NCBI RefSeq assembly: GCF_002009425.1
Contig: NZ_CP019936.1
Location: 2,033,297-2,097,296, forward strand
Origin: Thiosocius teredinicola
GTDB taxonomy: Bacteria; Pseudomonadota; Gammaproteobacteria; Chromatiales; Chromatiaceae
Direction: 5' to 3'
Length of the DNA: 64,000 nucleotides
Shown here: one piece after another, positions 15,282 to 24,511 of the stretch
Layout: each line of letters opens with the position of its first letter
Numbering within the stretch: the first letter of the stretch is position 1
Program-made: the position numbers and the translations under genes
Notes under the pieces: model-generated
What the model saw: the letters and a program-made list of their open reading frames with translations, nothing else
The model's database searches: none
Told to the model about the DNA's origin: nothing

Positions 15282-17930
15282 TCAACGCGCGGTAGGCTTT
15301 TTCATCGCATCGCGTTTCATTTCCACGCGGACAGCCAATGAGCCCAGCCCGACACCTTGCGGGTGGTTGTTGGCGTCCGGTACGCGGTTCAGCAGTTTGG
15401 TCAATGCCGCAGGCGTTTGTCGGCCATCGAGGGTTTGCAGATACCCGTCGACGATGGGTGCCACTTGGTTGGCCGGTTCGTCGACAAATTCGATCCGGTA
15501 CTGCGTGATACCGGCAGAGTTCAGTTCGGATAACACGGTTGCCGCGCTCTGCGCAGCGGCGTTGAACACGGTGTTGCGACAACCGATATCGGCGAGTACC
15601 AGATGATCTCCGCCTTGCGGGTCGCGAACGTGTACTCGATGTATCTCGCATGGGCGACCACAATCGCGGTAGCTGTCACCGCTTGATAGAAAGCGTGCAA
15701 ACAGACAGTACTCGGTATGGAAGATCGGCAGGTGGTGGTGCACGATAATCTCGAGCCGATCACGCAGTTTGGCTGGCAGGCCGCGTGCCAGCGCAGCGAT
15801 CTGCTTGCTGTTGAGGTCATGGGTTAGGCTCAGCCGTTCGAGGCCGTAGTCGAACAGGTGCATGGCACTTAGCACATTGGCCGCGTTGAGCGAGAAGTCG
15901 CCATGCAGCGGCGGAATGCGCGTCTCGCCGTCGTCGAGCAGGGCGCCAGGGCCGCCCAGAGCGTGCAACTGCCACAGCAGCCCGGCCGACCGTACTAGCA
16001 GGGCGTCGGGTTCGAGACGACAGTAGTAGCGCCACAGACGTTGTTCGCCCGGCTTGAAGATGCGCGGCGCCGCCACGATCAATCGGCGCCCGGCATCGCG
16101 CACCAGCAGGCAGGCCTCTTTCAGGCCATGCACCTCGAGAAAGTCCAGAATGATCTCGTCGATGTCGGTCAATTCGAGTGTCGCCTCGACCTGTGCCTTG
16201 GTTCGGCACAACAGACTCAGCCGTGTGTGCGGGGCGGCTGCAGTTGGTCCGGTTGCGGGCAGCAGGTGTGGCAACTGCGTTTCGCGCGCGACGTCGACGG
16301 CACGCTGATGTTGACGGCGACTGTCGAGGAGTTGCTCGACCAGGTGCCGACGTAGCGACTTGATATCGCCGATCGGCAGGAACAGGCCGTCGTCCAAATT
16401 GATGTCGAGCCGTTCGATCGTGAAAGGGGTGTCGCCCAGTGTGCCGATCGCCTGGCGAATCCGGTCGGCATCGAGTGGGCTGCGCGTTGCGGTCTCGAGC
16501 GGATTGTCGGTAGAGCCCTCGGCGCTATTCCCGTCACGATCATGCATGCGCACGTGCAGAGGCTCGCCGGCACGACCGCTGATATCGATTTCGACCGCTA
16601 CCGGTCGCTTTGCCAGCCGGGGGTCGAGGAGGGTATTGCCGTCCATCGCACTGTCGCGTGTGCGCCAGATCAGGTTGCCGGGCTGTACGCGGTCGAGTCT
16701 GAAGTCGTCGCCAAAGCGTAGTTCGACCGGCCCGCAATCGAGCTCGTCGGTGCGCGATTCGCCGTGGTCGTCGATCACGTGATGCACGTTGCCACCGAAC
16801 TCCTTGTCTTCCGGGCGGCCGCGATCGAACACCACGCCATCGCCGCGTTTGATCGGTCCGCTCAGCTGGGTGCGAATGCCGCGTGCGGTCAGTGCCTGTA
16901 CCTCGCCGACGAATACCCCGCGGTGGCGTGGGTTGCGTCCAATTACCAGCGATTGGTGATGCGGGCCGTCGAGAAAGCCGGGTGTGAGCCCGTCGGCGGC
17001 ACGGTTCTGGCCGCGCGAGAACACCTGCGCAAGATGCCGTCGGCGGGTGGGTTCAAGCGGGCGGTCGTTGCCGACTGCAGCGTTGACCTGCAGATCGTTC
17101 CAGATCGCGTCCAGGGTGTCGCGATAGGCGCTGACGGTCGCCAGCACATACTCCGGGCCTTTCAGGCGCCCCTCGATTTTGAAGCAGCTGACGCCGGCGC
17201 GTACCAGTCTCGGCAACAGCTCCAACGCCATCAGGTCCTGTGGCGAGAGCAGGTAGCGTTCGTCGCCCTGCTCACGCAGCTGGCCGTCGACGACCAATCC
17301 GTACGGCAGGCGACAGGCCTGGGCGCACTGGCCGCGGTTGGCCGAACGCCCGCCCCATGCCTCGCTGGAAAAACATTGGCCGCTGTAGCTGACACATAAA
17401 GCGCCGTGCACGAAAGCCTCGATCTCGAGGTCGCAGTCGCGCACGACGTCGGCGATTTCGTCGACCGACAGCTCCCGGCCGATGACGACGCGCCTGAAGC
17501 CGAGGTCGCGGGCGAACGCGACGCCACCGGCATCGGTAATCGACATCTGGGTGCTGGCGTGCAGCGGCAGGTTCGGGGCGACCGCCTGCGCGAGCCGCGC
17601 GATGCCGGGATCTTGCACGATCAACGCATCGACACCCGCGCGTGCCGCATCGGCGATCATGGCCTCGGCGGCGCTGAGTTCTTCGTCGAACACCAGGGTG
17701 TTGAGCGTGAGAAAGCCTTTGACGCCGCGCTCGTGCAAGAACCCCATCGTTGCATCGAGTTCGGCGGAGGAGAAAGAGGCAGCGCGCACGCGCGCGTTCA
17801 GGCCGCTGTCGAGACCGAAATAGACCGCATCGGCGCCGGCCCAGACGGCGGCCTCAAGCTGTGCCCGTCCACCGGCCGGGGCCAGGAGCTGGGGTTTGGT
17901 GCGAAGTGCAAAAGGGGCGCCGCTCGACAT
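15282..17930 (-). CDS. rlhA: Peptidase U32 family protein, long form (RlhA-like, with DUF3656 region)
   Basis: 882 residues. The N-terminal domain has the U32 barrel features: LLAPAGGRAQLEAAVWAGAD, the segment around AFVHGALCVSYSGQCF, and GRSANRGQCAQACRLPY with the cysteines that bind an iron-sulfur cluster. SCFKIEGRLKGPEYV follows. A long C-terminal half corresponds to the DUF3656 region and beyond, as in RlhA/YdcP-type proteins. In E. coli RlhA hydroxylates C2501 of 23S rRNA, so a hydroxylase role is more likely than proteolysis. The length exceeds E. coli RlhA (about 650 residues). The last ~35 residues recur in a relic at 13525-13653. Confidence 0.8.
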   Translation of the reverse strand: MSSGAPFALRTKPQLLAPAGGRAQLEAAVWAGADAVYFGLDSGLNARVRAASFSSAELDATMGFLHERGVKGFLTLNTLVFDEELSAAEAMIADAARAGVDALIVQDPGIARLAQAVAPNLPLHASTQMSITDAGGVAFARDLGFRRVVIGRELSVDEIADVVRDCDLEIEAFVHGALCVSYSGQCFSSEAWGGRSANRGQCAQACRLPYGLVVDGQLREQGDERYLLSPQDLMALELLPRLVRAGVSCFKIEGRLKGPEYVLATVSAYRDTLDAIWNDLQVNAAVGNDRPLEPTRRRHLAQVFSRGQNRAADGLTPGFLDGPHHQSLVIGRNPRHRGVFVGEVQALTARGIRTQLSGPIKRGDGVVFDRGRPEDKEFGGNVHHVIDDHGESRTDELDCGPVELRFGDDFRLDRVQPGNLIWRTRDSAMDGNTLLDPRLAKRPVAVEIDISGRAGEPLHVRMHDRDGNSAEGSTDNPLETATRSPLDADRIRQAIGTLGDTPFTIERLDINLDDGLFLPIGDIKSLRRHLVEQLLDSRRQHQRAVDVARETQLPHLLPATGPTAAAPHTRLSLLCRTKAQVEATLELTDIDEIILDFLEVHGLKEACLLVRDAGRRLIVAAPRIFKPGEQRLWRYYCRLEPDALLVRSAGLLWQLHALGGPGALLDDGETRIPPLHGDFSLNAANVLSAMHLFDYGLERLSLTHDLNSKQIAALARGLPAKLRDRLEIIVHHHLPIFHTEYCLFARFLSSGDSYRDCGRPCEIHRVHVRDPQGGDHLVLADIGCRNTVFNAAAQSAATVLSELNSAGITQYRIEFVDEPANQVAPIVDGYLQTLDGRQTPAALTKLLNRVPDANNHPQGVGLGSLAVRVEMKRDAMKKPTAR

Positions 17931-18008
17931 CCGCGCATTCTCGCAGAATCGGCCGGATCGAGCGGCAGGAAAAAGACGCTTTTTGTCGGAAAGCCGGGTT
18001 TCGAGGAA

Positions 18009-18323
18009 TCAGTTATGGCCGGCGAGCCGGGTCGCAGCGGCAGCGATGATACGGTCCTTGTCGGGCTTGGGGCGGCAATCCCAGGCGTCGATCTCGTTGC
18101 TACGCGCCCACGGCGGATTCCAACGGATGTTGAACCATGCCAGCAGTATGTGCGGTGCCACCACCAGGGCGATCAGCGTGACCAGCGACATCAGCGGCAG
18201 GTCGGCGACCGACTCGTAGGGCGCGAGTTGGCCATACAGTTGAAAGGCGAAATACACCAAGGGTGCGTGCAGGACTGCGATCAGGGCAGAAACAAGAACT
18301 TTGTGAAAAACGGCAGGTGACAT
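18009..18323 (-). CDS. Small membrane protein of unknown function
   Basis: 104 residues with two hydrophobic helices (about 8-30 and 43-65) followed by a charged cytoplasmic tail containing WNPPWARSNEIDAWDCRP. The Trp/Pro-rich element after the second helix is distinctive. It is encoded upstream of, and in the same direction as, the U32 gene, 78 bases away. The ribosome site is weak. I do not recognise a family. Confidence 0.6.
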   Translation of the reverse strand: MSPAVFHKVLVSALIAVLHAPLVYFAFQLYGQLAPYESVADLPLMSLVTLIALVVAPHILLAWFNIRWNPPWARSNEIDAWDCRPKPDKDRIIAAAATRLAGHN

Positions 18324-18482
18324 TTCTTATAACTCCGTCATACATCCTGGCGGACTTAGGTCACACTAAGTCGCCGTTACTGAACGAAATTATCGCCCGC
18401 CGTCACAACTTCTTTAAGTTAGGAATTGTGCTCCCTTCAGGTAGAAAAGCGTTCCGGAAATAGTAGATTAACGCGTGGAATT

Positions 18483-19223
18483 TTAAGTTCTAAACAGTAA
18501 AGAGAATCCGCTGATCACCAGCAGAATGCTGACCGCGACCTGGAAGCTGCGTTGGCTGATATTGGTGTGGATATGCCCGCCGATGTACAGGCCGATGCCC
18601 ATGACGGGCAGCGCCAGGGCGGCGAGGATCATCCAGTCGCGATCGAAGAACCCACCGGCGAGATAGCCGGTCAGACGGCCCGCGCCGTCCATAAGAAAGA
18701 TGGTGGCGAAGGTGGCGCGGAACTGGGTCTTGGGCAGACTGCGGTGCTTCAGATAAACGACGTAAAACGGGCCGCCGGTGCCAAAAAGCGTGCCGACCAA
18801 TCCACCGAGCGAGCCGGCCGGCGCCGCCCACAGTTGCGATGCCGGTTTACCGCCGTCGTTGACGAACAGCGAATACAGGGCATACAGCAGGACGAACACG
18901 CCGAGTGCATGGCTCAACGACACCGGGTCGACCGTCTTGAACAGGTACAGGCCGGCCAGCACGCCGAGCAGCGAGAACGGCAGCAGCGGCAGGATCTCGC
19001 GCCACTGGATGTGCGCGCGATCTTTGAGTCCATGGCTTGCCGACGCCACATAGTCGAGAAACACGACCAATGGCACGACCAGGGTCAACGGTAACACCAA
19101 TGCCAATAGCGGTATGGCGATCAGGCCCGAGCCGAAACCGGCGACACCGCGCACGAAGTAGGCGACACAAAGCACGACGGTGCCAAATACCCAATACGGC
19201 AGAGAGAGTGATTCCAACAACAA
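18483..19223 (-). CDS. TauE/SafE-family permease (sulfite/organosulfonate exporter type)
   Basis: 246 residues with about eight membrane helices. The TSUP family pattern is visible: VRGVAGFGSGLIAIPLLAL near the N terminus and its second-half counterpart GGLVGTLFGTGGPFYVVYL. Members export sulfite, sulfoacetate or related anions. With ATP sulfurylase and an Otr cytochrome in the same window, export of a sulfur anion is plausible. The start is uncertain: the frame opens with three TTG codons (first at 19223) and no clear ribosome site. Confidence 0.82.
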   Translation of the reverse strand: MLLESLSLPYWVFGTVVLCVAYFVRGVAGFGSGLIAIPLLALVLPLTLVVPLVVFLDYVASASHGLKDRAHIQWREILPLLPFSLLGVLAGLYLFKTVDPVSLSHALGVFVLLYALYSLFVNDGGKPASQLWAAPAGSLGGLVGTLFGTGGPFYVVYLKHRSLPKTQFRATFATIFLMDGAGRLTGYLAGGFFDRDWMILAALALPVMGIGLYIGGHIHTNISQRSFQVAVSILLVISGFSLLFRT

Positions 19224-19477
19224 AAGAGGAAAGCCCTTGCTTTATTAGGGCCGGACACCGCAAGAAGCTGCGATGCCGACGCGGTGCTGATAATGACTAG
19301 CCGGGCAATTGTGCTTGCCTCTAACCAGCGGTATTTGTCTGGGCACTGTTTTTTTATGGCGCTATTTCATCGATTTAGAATCGATTATGCAACCTGATTA
19401 TTTTCTTCTGAGTCTTTTTGTTCTTGTTCGCGGCGCCGCCGATGTTGATCGCTCGCGACCGGTCTTGTCGGCTGTCT

Positions 19478-21151
19478 TCAAGACGCTTTATGCGCCAGTT
19501 CTATCATCTCGAGGGCGTGTCGCCGGGTTTGGTCGGTGATGTCGACGCCGCCGAGCATGCGCGCAATTTCGTCGACCCGCGCCGACGCATCCAAGGAGTC
19601 GATACGGGTTTCGGTTGTCTTGCCATCGGTCATCTTGTGCACACGAAGCTGCTGATGCGCCTGGGCTGCGACCTGCGGCAGATGCGTCACACATAACACC
19701 TGGCGTTCGCCGCCCAAGCGGCGTAATAGCTGGCCGACAATCTCCGCGACTGCGCCGCCGATGCCGACATCGACTTCGTCGAAGATCAGCGTGGGTACCG
19801 GGCCGCAATTCGCCGTGGCCACCTGGATGCACAGGCTGATGCGCGACAACTCGCCGCCCGACGCGACCGCCGATAGCGGCGCCAATGGCTGACCGGGGTT
19901 GGCGGTTACCTCGAAACGTAGCTGGTCGAATCCGCTAGCACTTGGCCTGTCGCGATCGGCGGTGCAGGTGACCTCGAACTTGCCGCCTTTCATCCCCAGG
20001 GTCTGCATGCTCTCGGTGACCACCTTGGAAAGCTGTTTGGCGGTCTTCTTGCGTGCCTTGCTGAGTTTGTCTGCGTTGTCGAAATAGGTCTTCTGCAGTT
20101 CTTCGATCTGGGTTTCCAAAGCGCGCAGATTGCTGTCGGCGTTGTTCAGCGTCTCGGCTTCGGTGCGCAACTGATCGAGAAGTCCAACCAGTTGTTCCGG
20201 CTCAACCCGATGCTTGCGTGCCGCGTCATGCAGGCGGCCGAGCTGATCGTCGACGGCCTGCAGGCGTTCGGGATCGAGTTCGACCCGGTCCTGGTAGTGG
20301 CGCAGCGACGACAAGGCCTCGTCGATCTGGATGCCGGCCGATTCGAGCAGTTCGCGCGTCTCGCCGAGGCTCGGGTCCAGGCGCGAAAGATCGTCGAGGA
20401 TGTGCGCAGCGCGCCCAACGATCTGCTGAACCGACTGTTCCTCATCACCGAGCATCGCGATCACCTGGTCGCTGTCTTTCAACAGCTGTTCGGCATGCGC
20501 GAGGCGCGCCTGTTCTTCCTCGAGTGACTTGAGTGCATCGCCTTCGCAGGCGATGGCTTCGAGTTCGGCGATCTGAAACGACAGGTAATCCAGGCGGTTC
20601 GCGCGATCTTCGCCGGCTTTGCGCAGCGCGTCGTATTGTTCTTTGGCGGCGCGCCAGGTCTGGTATTGCTGGGCGACGTCTTTGACCTGCTTGCGTAGAC
20701 CGCCGTAGGCATCGAGCAGCGCACGTTGCGCCGCGGCATGCAGCAGCGACTGGTGGGCATGCTGGCCGTGGATGTCCAACAACAATTCACCAAGTTCGCG
20801 CAGGCTGGCGAGCGGTGTTGGCGTGCCATTGATGTAGGCGCGGCTGCGGCCATCGCGTACCAGCACCCGGCGTAGCAGACACTCGCCATCGGCGGCCAGA
20901 TCGTGTTCATCCAACCACCGCAGCGCTGCGCTGCCGGCCGCCGGTTCGAAGGTTGCGCTGATCTCTGCCTTGTCGGCGCCGGCGCGGATCAAGCCGTTGT
21001 CGGCCTTGTCGCCCAGCGCAAGGCCGAGCGCATCGATCAGGATCGATTTGCCGGCGCCGGTTTCGCCGGTCAGCGTGGTCATACCATCGCTGAACGCCAG
21101 GTCGAGCGAGCGCACGATCACCAGGTTGCGGATGGTGATACGGCTCAACAT
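19478..21151 (-). CDS. recN: DNA repair protein RecN
   Basis: 557 residues from ATG 21151, which gives the typical start MLSRITIRNLVIVRSLDL. The Walker A motif GETGAGKS is at residues 29-36. A long coiled-coil centre follows, then an SMC-like C-terminal ATPase half with the signature SGGELSRI and Walker B LIFDEVDVGIGG. RecN is an SMC-like ATPase that acts on DNA double-strand breaks. It follows nadK by about 50 bases on the same strand, the usual gammaproteobacterial order nadK-recN. No LexA box was identified upstream. Confidence 0.95.
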   Translation of the reverse strand: MLSRITIRNLVIVRSLDLAFSDGMTTLTGETGAGKSILIDALGLALGDKADNGLIRAGADKAEISATFEPAAGSAALRWLDEHDLAADGECLLRRVLVRDGRSRAYINGTPTPLASLRELGELLLDIHGQHAHQSLLHAAAQRALLDAYGGLRKQVKDVAQQYQTWRAAKEQYDALRKAGEDRANRLDYLSFQIAELEAIACEGDALKSLEEEQARLAHAEQLLKDSDQVIAMLGDEEQSVQQIVGRAAHILDDLSRLDPSLGETRELLESAGIQIDEALSSLRHYQDRVELDPERLQAVDDQLGRLHDAARKHRVEPEQLVGLLDQLRTEAETLNNADSNLRALETQIEELQKTYFDNADKLSKARKKTAKQLSKVVTESMQTLGMKGGKFEVTCTADRDRPSASGFDQLRFEVTANPGQPLAPLSAVASGGELSRISLCIQVATANCGPVPTLIFDEVDVGIGGAVAEIVGQLLRRLGGERQVLCVTHLPQVAAQAHQQLRVHKMTDGKTTETRIDSLDASARVDEIARMLGGVDITDQTRRHALEMIELAHKAS

Positions 21152-21203
21152 GGCGTGGCCCAAGCGTCCCGGCGCTTTGAAGTTGGACGGCTCATGACGG
21201 CAT

Positions 21204-22085
21204 TCAGTTTTTCGGGTGCTCGCCCCAGCCGAGCTTGGCGCGCAGCACATTGAAGTGATCGTGGCCGACCGGGTGCAGCAGGTGCACCGGAGTGGGGTGG
21301 CGCTCGACGCGAAGCTTGTCGCCGTTGCCGATCGTCAGGCTGGCAGCCCCGTCGCAGGTGATGCGAACGTCGTTCGGATCAATGCTGGCGGTGACCGAGA
21401 TCTCGATCTTGCTGTCGGCATGGATCACGATCGGCCGGTTGCTCAGGGTATGCGGGCAGATCGGCACGATCGCAATGGCGTCGAGGCTCGGCGCCAGCAG
21501 CGGGCCGCCGCCTGACAGGGCATAGGCGGTGGAGCCGGTCGGGGTCGACAGGATCAGGCCGTCCGAGCGCTGGGTGTAGACGAAGCGGCCGTCGATCCAG
21601 GTCTCGAACTCGATCATGCGGGCGATGTTCCATTTGTGCAGCACGACGTCGTTGAACGCCAGCACCGGACCCTGGTCGCCGATCGTGGCGCTCAGCAGAA
21701 AGCGGGCATCCTCGGTGTACTCGCCGTCGAGCACGGCGCTCAGGCAACTCGCGATCTCGGTCGGCGCGATGTCGACCAGGAAGCCCAGCCGGCCAAGGTT
21801 GACGCCCAGCAGCGGCACCTCGTGATCGACGAACTGGCGGGCGGCATGCAGCAGCGTACCGTCGCCACCGACGACGACCGCCAGATCGCATGCTGCGGCC
21901 AGTTCCGGCAGCGGCATTCCCTGGCCCAGGCCGAGCATTGCGGCGGCGCGCTCGTCCGGCAGCAGGGTCAATTGGCGTTGTTCGAGGACATTTTGCAGGC
22001 GCTGCAGCGTCGGCTGCATCTGGCCGGCGGTGTCCGGCTTGGCGACGACTGCAATCCGCTGAAACGGCGTGCCGTAGGCGTTCAC
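21204..22085 (-). CDS. nadK: NAD kinase
   Basis: 293 residues, normal length for the family. The GGDGT nucleotide-binding motif is at about residue 74, followed by LGVNLGRLGFLVD and the second conserved block SDGLILSTPTGSTAYALSGG. The enzyme makes NADP+ from NAD+ and ATP in the cytoplasm. It is transcribed away from hrcA and ahead of recN, an arrangement widespread in proteobacteria. Confidence 0.95.
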   Translation of the reverse strand: MNAYGTPFQRIAVVAKPDTAGQMQPTLQRLQNVLEQRQLTLLPDERAAAMLGLGQGMPLPELAAACDLAVVVGGDGTLLHAARQFVDHEVPLLGVNLGRLGFLVDIAPTEIASCLSAVLDGEYTEDARFLLSATIGDQGPVLAFNDVVLHKWNIARMIEFETWIDGRFVYTQRSDGLILSTPTGSTAYALSGGGPLLAPSLDAIAIVPICPHTLSNRPIVIHADSKIEISVTASIDPNDVRITCDGAASLTIGNGDKLRVERHPTPVHLLHPVGHDHFNVLRAKLGWGEHPKN

Positions 22086-22167
22086 GATGTTGTTGTTTCT
22101 GCCGACATGAGTTAAGGCCGCAAACTAGCATGCGCTTCGGCACGCGCCAAGCGCGGCCGCGAGTTTC

Positions 22168-22197
22168 TTGACACCGTAAAAAGTGGCTCCACATAAT
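22168..22197 (+). promoter_or_regulatory. Probable hrcA promoter
   Basis: TTGACA (22168-22173) and CATAAT (22192-22197) are separated by 18 bases, a good sigma70-type promoter 63 bases before the hrcA GTG. The same DNA can be read as CTTGACA-13 bases-CTCCACAT, a weaker sigma32-type match. Confidence 0.6.
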
Positions 22198-22260
22198 CGA
22201 AACAGGCCGCAGCTTGCGGCATAGATCAACAGCGCTGCGAATGCAGCAGACGGTAGGCAG

Positions 22261-23322
22261 GTGACAGACAGCAGTTCCGAACCGGTAATCAGCGAACGCG
22301 CCCAGCATTTTCTCAAAGTGCTGATCGAACGCTATATCCGTGACGGGCAGCCGGTCGGATCGCGCACGCTGGCGAAAGATGCGGGGCTCGACCTGAGCCC
22401 GGCGACGATCCGCAACGTGATGGCCGATCTCGAAGACCTGGGTTTCGTGGCCTCGCCGCACACCTCGGCCGGGCGTATTCCCACGGTGTCGGGTTATCGC
22501 ATGTTCGTCGACTCGCTGCTGTCGCTCAAGCCGCTCGACAAGACGGTGATGCGCCAGCTGCAGCACCAGTTCGATATCCAGAATGCACCGGCCGCGCTGG
22601 TCGACTCGGCGTCGCGTCTGTTGTCGAGCCTGACGCACTTGGCGGGCGTCGTCATGGTGCCCAAGCATAACCAGGTCCGGGTCAAGCAGATCGAGTTCGT
22701 GCCGCTCTCCGAGGCCAAGGTGCTGACGGTGATCGTGACCTCGGCCGGCGAGGTCTACAACCGCATCATCGAGACCTCGCGGGTGTTCAGCCGGAGTGAG
22801 CTCGAGCAGCTCAGCAACTACATCACCAAACACTACGGTGGGCAGGATCTCGAAGACATCCGTCGCCTGGTGTTGCGCGATATGCAGGAGACCAAGTCCA
22901 ACCTGGATGCGTTGATGGTGCAGGCGCTCGAGGTGGCCAGCGCGGCCTTCGCCAAAGAAGACGCGGACGGCAAGAGTAGGGGCGACTTTGTCGTCGCCGG
23001 CCAGACCAACTTGATGGATTTCGACGAGTTGGCGCAGATGGACAGCCTGCGCTCGCTGTTCGACGCCTTCACCGAGAAGCAGGAGATTCTGCACTTGCTC
23101 GATCGCAGTCTCGAGGCCGACGGTGTGCAGATCTTCATCGGTGAGGAATCCGGCTATAAGACGCTCAAGGATTGCTCGGTGATCACTGCGCCCTACGAGG
23201 TCGATTCGGAGGTCGTCGGCGTGCTGGGCGTGATCGGCCCCACCCGCATCGCCTACGATCGGGTGATCCCTATCGTAGATATCACCGCGAGGATTCTGGG
23301 TAGCGCACTGGCCTCGCGCTGA
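22261..23322 (+). CDS. hrcA: Heat-inducible transcription repressor HrcA
   Basis: 353 residues starting at GTG. The N-terminal winged helix is clear (VGSRTLAKDAGLDLSPATIRNVMADLEDLGF, conserved across HrcA proteins, around residues 33-63), followed by SPHTSAGRIPTVSGYRMFVD. The C-terminal half contains the GAF-like domain and ends with GVLGVIGPTRIAYDRVIPIV. HrcA binds CIRCE elements and represses chaperone genes, with activity set by GroEL. No CIRCE sequence was found before hrcA, grpE or dnaK here, so its targets are probably elsewhere (for example groESL). Confidence 0.95.
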   Translation: MTDSSSEPVISERAQHFLKVLIERYIRDGQPVGSRTLAKDAGLDLSPATIRNVMADLEDLGFVASPHTSAGRIPTVSGYRMFVDSLLSLKPLDKTVMRQLQHQFDIQNAPAALVDSASRLLSSLTHLAGVVMVPKHNQVRVKQIEFVPLSEAKVLTVIVTSAGEVYNRIIETSRVFSRSELEQLSNYITKHYGGQDLEDIRRLVLRDMQETKSNLDALMVQALEVASAAFAKEDADGKSRGDFVVAGQTNLMDFDELAQMDSLRSLFDAFTEKQEILHLLDRSLEADGVQIFIGEESGYKTLKDCSVITAPYEVDSEVVGVLGVIGPTRIAYDRVIPIVDITARILGSALASR

Positions 23323-23384
23323 CGCAGGCGCGGTCTGCGAAAGCAGGGCAGATACAGGTTTTCAGAAGTTTTTATAGAAAAATG

Positions 23385-23410
23385 AAGAACCCCGCCGGAG
23401 CGGGGTTCTT
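23385..23410. terminator. Bidirectional terminator between hrcA and the PEP-CTERM gene
   Basis: An 11-bp stem (AAGAACCCCGC / GCGGGGTTCTT) with a CGGA loop. A T-rich run follows on the plus strand, and A-rich sequence precedes it, so it can end transcripts from both convergent genes. Confidence 0.85.
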
Positions 23411-23442
23411 TGCTTTTGACGGTTGCCTGGGCAACGACGAAA

Positions 23443-24102
23443 TCAGTGCTCGGCCGAGCGACGCTTTCGTGTGGCAAGTCCCACCAGTCCAACACCCAAC
23501 AAGGCAAGCGGCGCCGGCACCGGCACGCCGTTGTCGACGTTCTCAGATGAGCCGAAGGTGCCCTCGAAGTTATCGATGATGTATCGAGTTGCATCGTTGG
23601 TCGAGAAGTCGAACAAGGCATAAGAGGCGACACCGGCGAAGCTGACGTCTACCAGGCCCTCCGGGAAGCTGCTTTCCATGACACCGTCGACGAGCGTGAA
23701 GTCTGCCAGCACGTTGGTCGACGCCAGCAGTCCGTCGCTTGTGTCGTAGATCGAGAATTCGACTCCGTCCACTAGACCAGTCAGCGAGCTCATCGCGAAT
23801 CCGAAGCGCAGCGATCCGGCCGTTCCATAGAGAAAATCGACGCGCAGATCCGGTGCCAGGATCGTCGTACCTTCGAGGCCCGGCTCGCTGATGTACGACT
23901 GGTTCGGACCCGGTCCAGCGGTGTTGAATCCCGATGGATCAGTTGTCGAGAAGACGACGTCGTCGATGCCGTCGCCATCACCGTCGAACGCGTAGCTGGT
24001 TTCGCCGGCGATGGCGTCGTCGAATGTGAGGATTGCTGCGTTGGCTCCCGAAGCGGCGAATGCCCCCAGCAGAACCGCCGCGCATTTGGTGATCGGCTTC
24101 AT
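23443..24102 (-). CDS. PEP-CTERM sorting-domain protein
   Basis: 219 residues with a signal peptide ending at GANAAI. The middle is acidic, Gly/Asp-rich and contains a short DGDGDGIDD stretch that could bind calcium. It ends in the PEP-CTERM element VPVPAPLALLGVGLVGLA and a basic tail TRKRRSAEH. Such proteins are exported and then processed by an exosortase at the inner membrane. The passenger domain is not recognised. The gene lies alone between hrcA and grpE. Confidence 0.88.
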   Translation of the reverse strand: MKPITKCAAVLLGAFAASGANAAILTFDDAIAGETSYAFDGDGDGIDDVVFSTTDPSGFNTAGPGPNQSYISEPGLEGTTILAPDLRVDFLYGTAGSLRFGFAMSSLTGLVDGVEFSIYDTSDGLLASTNVLADFTLVDGVMESSFPEGLVDVSFAGVASYALFDFSTNDATRYIIDNFEGTFGSSENVDNGVPVPAPLALLGVGLVGLATRKRRSAEH

Positions 24103-24406
24103 GCGTCCTCCTCAATCTCCATGCTGCAAGCTATAGCTCAAAACATTCGATCCATAAACGTGCCCAAGAAAAAACTTTCAGATACAGCAGCGTAGATAAG
24201 GAACTAAAATCGGATTATCAGAACTGCTTGTTGCTGTATCGCTGCCCCGTTTGCCGATTGGCTTATCGCATGCGCGTTTCGATCGCGCTCGTTGCTCTCC
24301 GTTTCCGCACCCTTACTCGAAGCCTCCAGGTTCAGGGTCGATGCTCGGCTGCAGCGCGTTACGCCGGCAAACGCTTGTCGGAAATCAGAAAATTTCGATG
24401 CACCGC

Positions 24407-24432
24407 CTTGTATTCGGCCGAGATGCCCATAT
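24407..24432 (+). promoter_or_regulatory. Candidate sigma32 promoter of grpE
   Basis: CTTGTAT, then 11 bases, then GCCCATAT: seven of eight positions agree with the sigma32 -10 consensus CCCCATNT and the -35 core CTTG is intact. It lies about 80 bases before the grpE start, within a 409-base intergenic region (24103-24511) that holds no other recognisable feature. Confidence 0.5.
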
Positions 24433-24511
24433 ATACCGGGCAATCGAACGGCAGGCGTCGTTCCGTCTGGCTAAATAACTATTTATATTCAAAGGCTTGT
24501 AAGAGGTTCTG

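Noticed and set aside
21379-23094. A 571-codon open frame on the minus strand over hrcA and nadK.
   Set aside because: It is antisense to hrcA and out of frame with nadK, both of which are firmly identified. High GC makes such frames common here.
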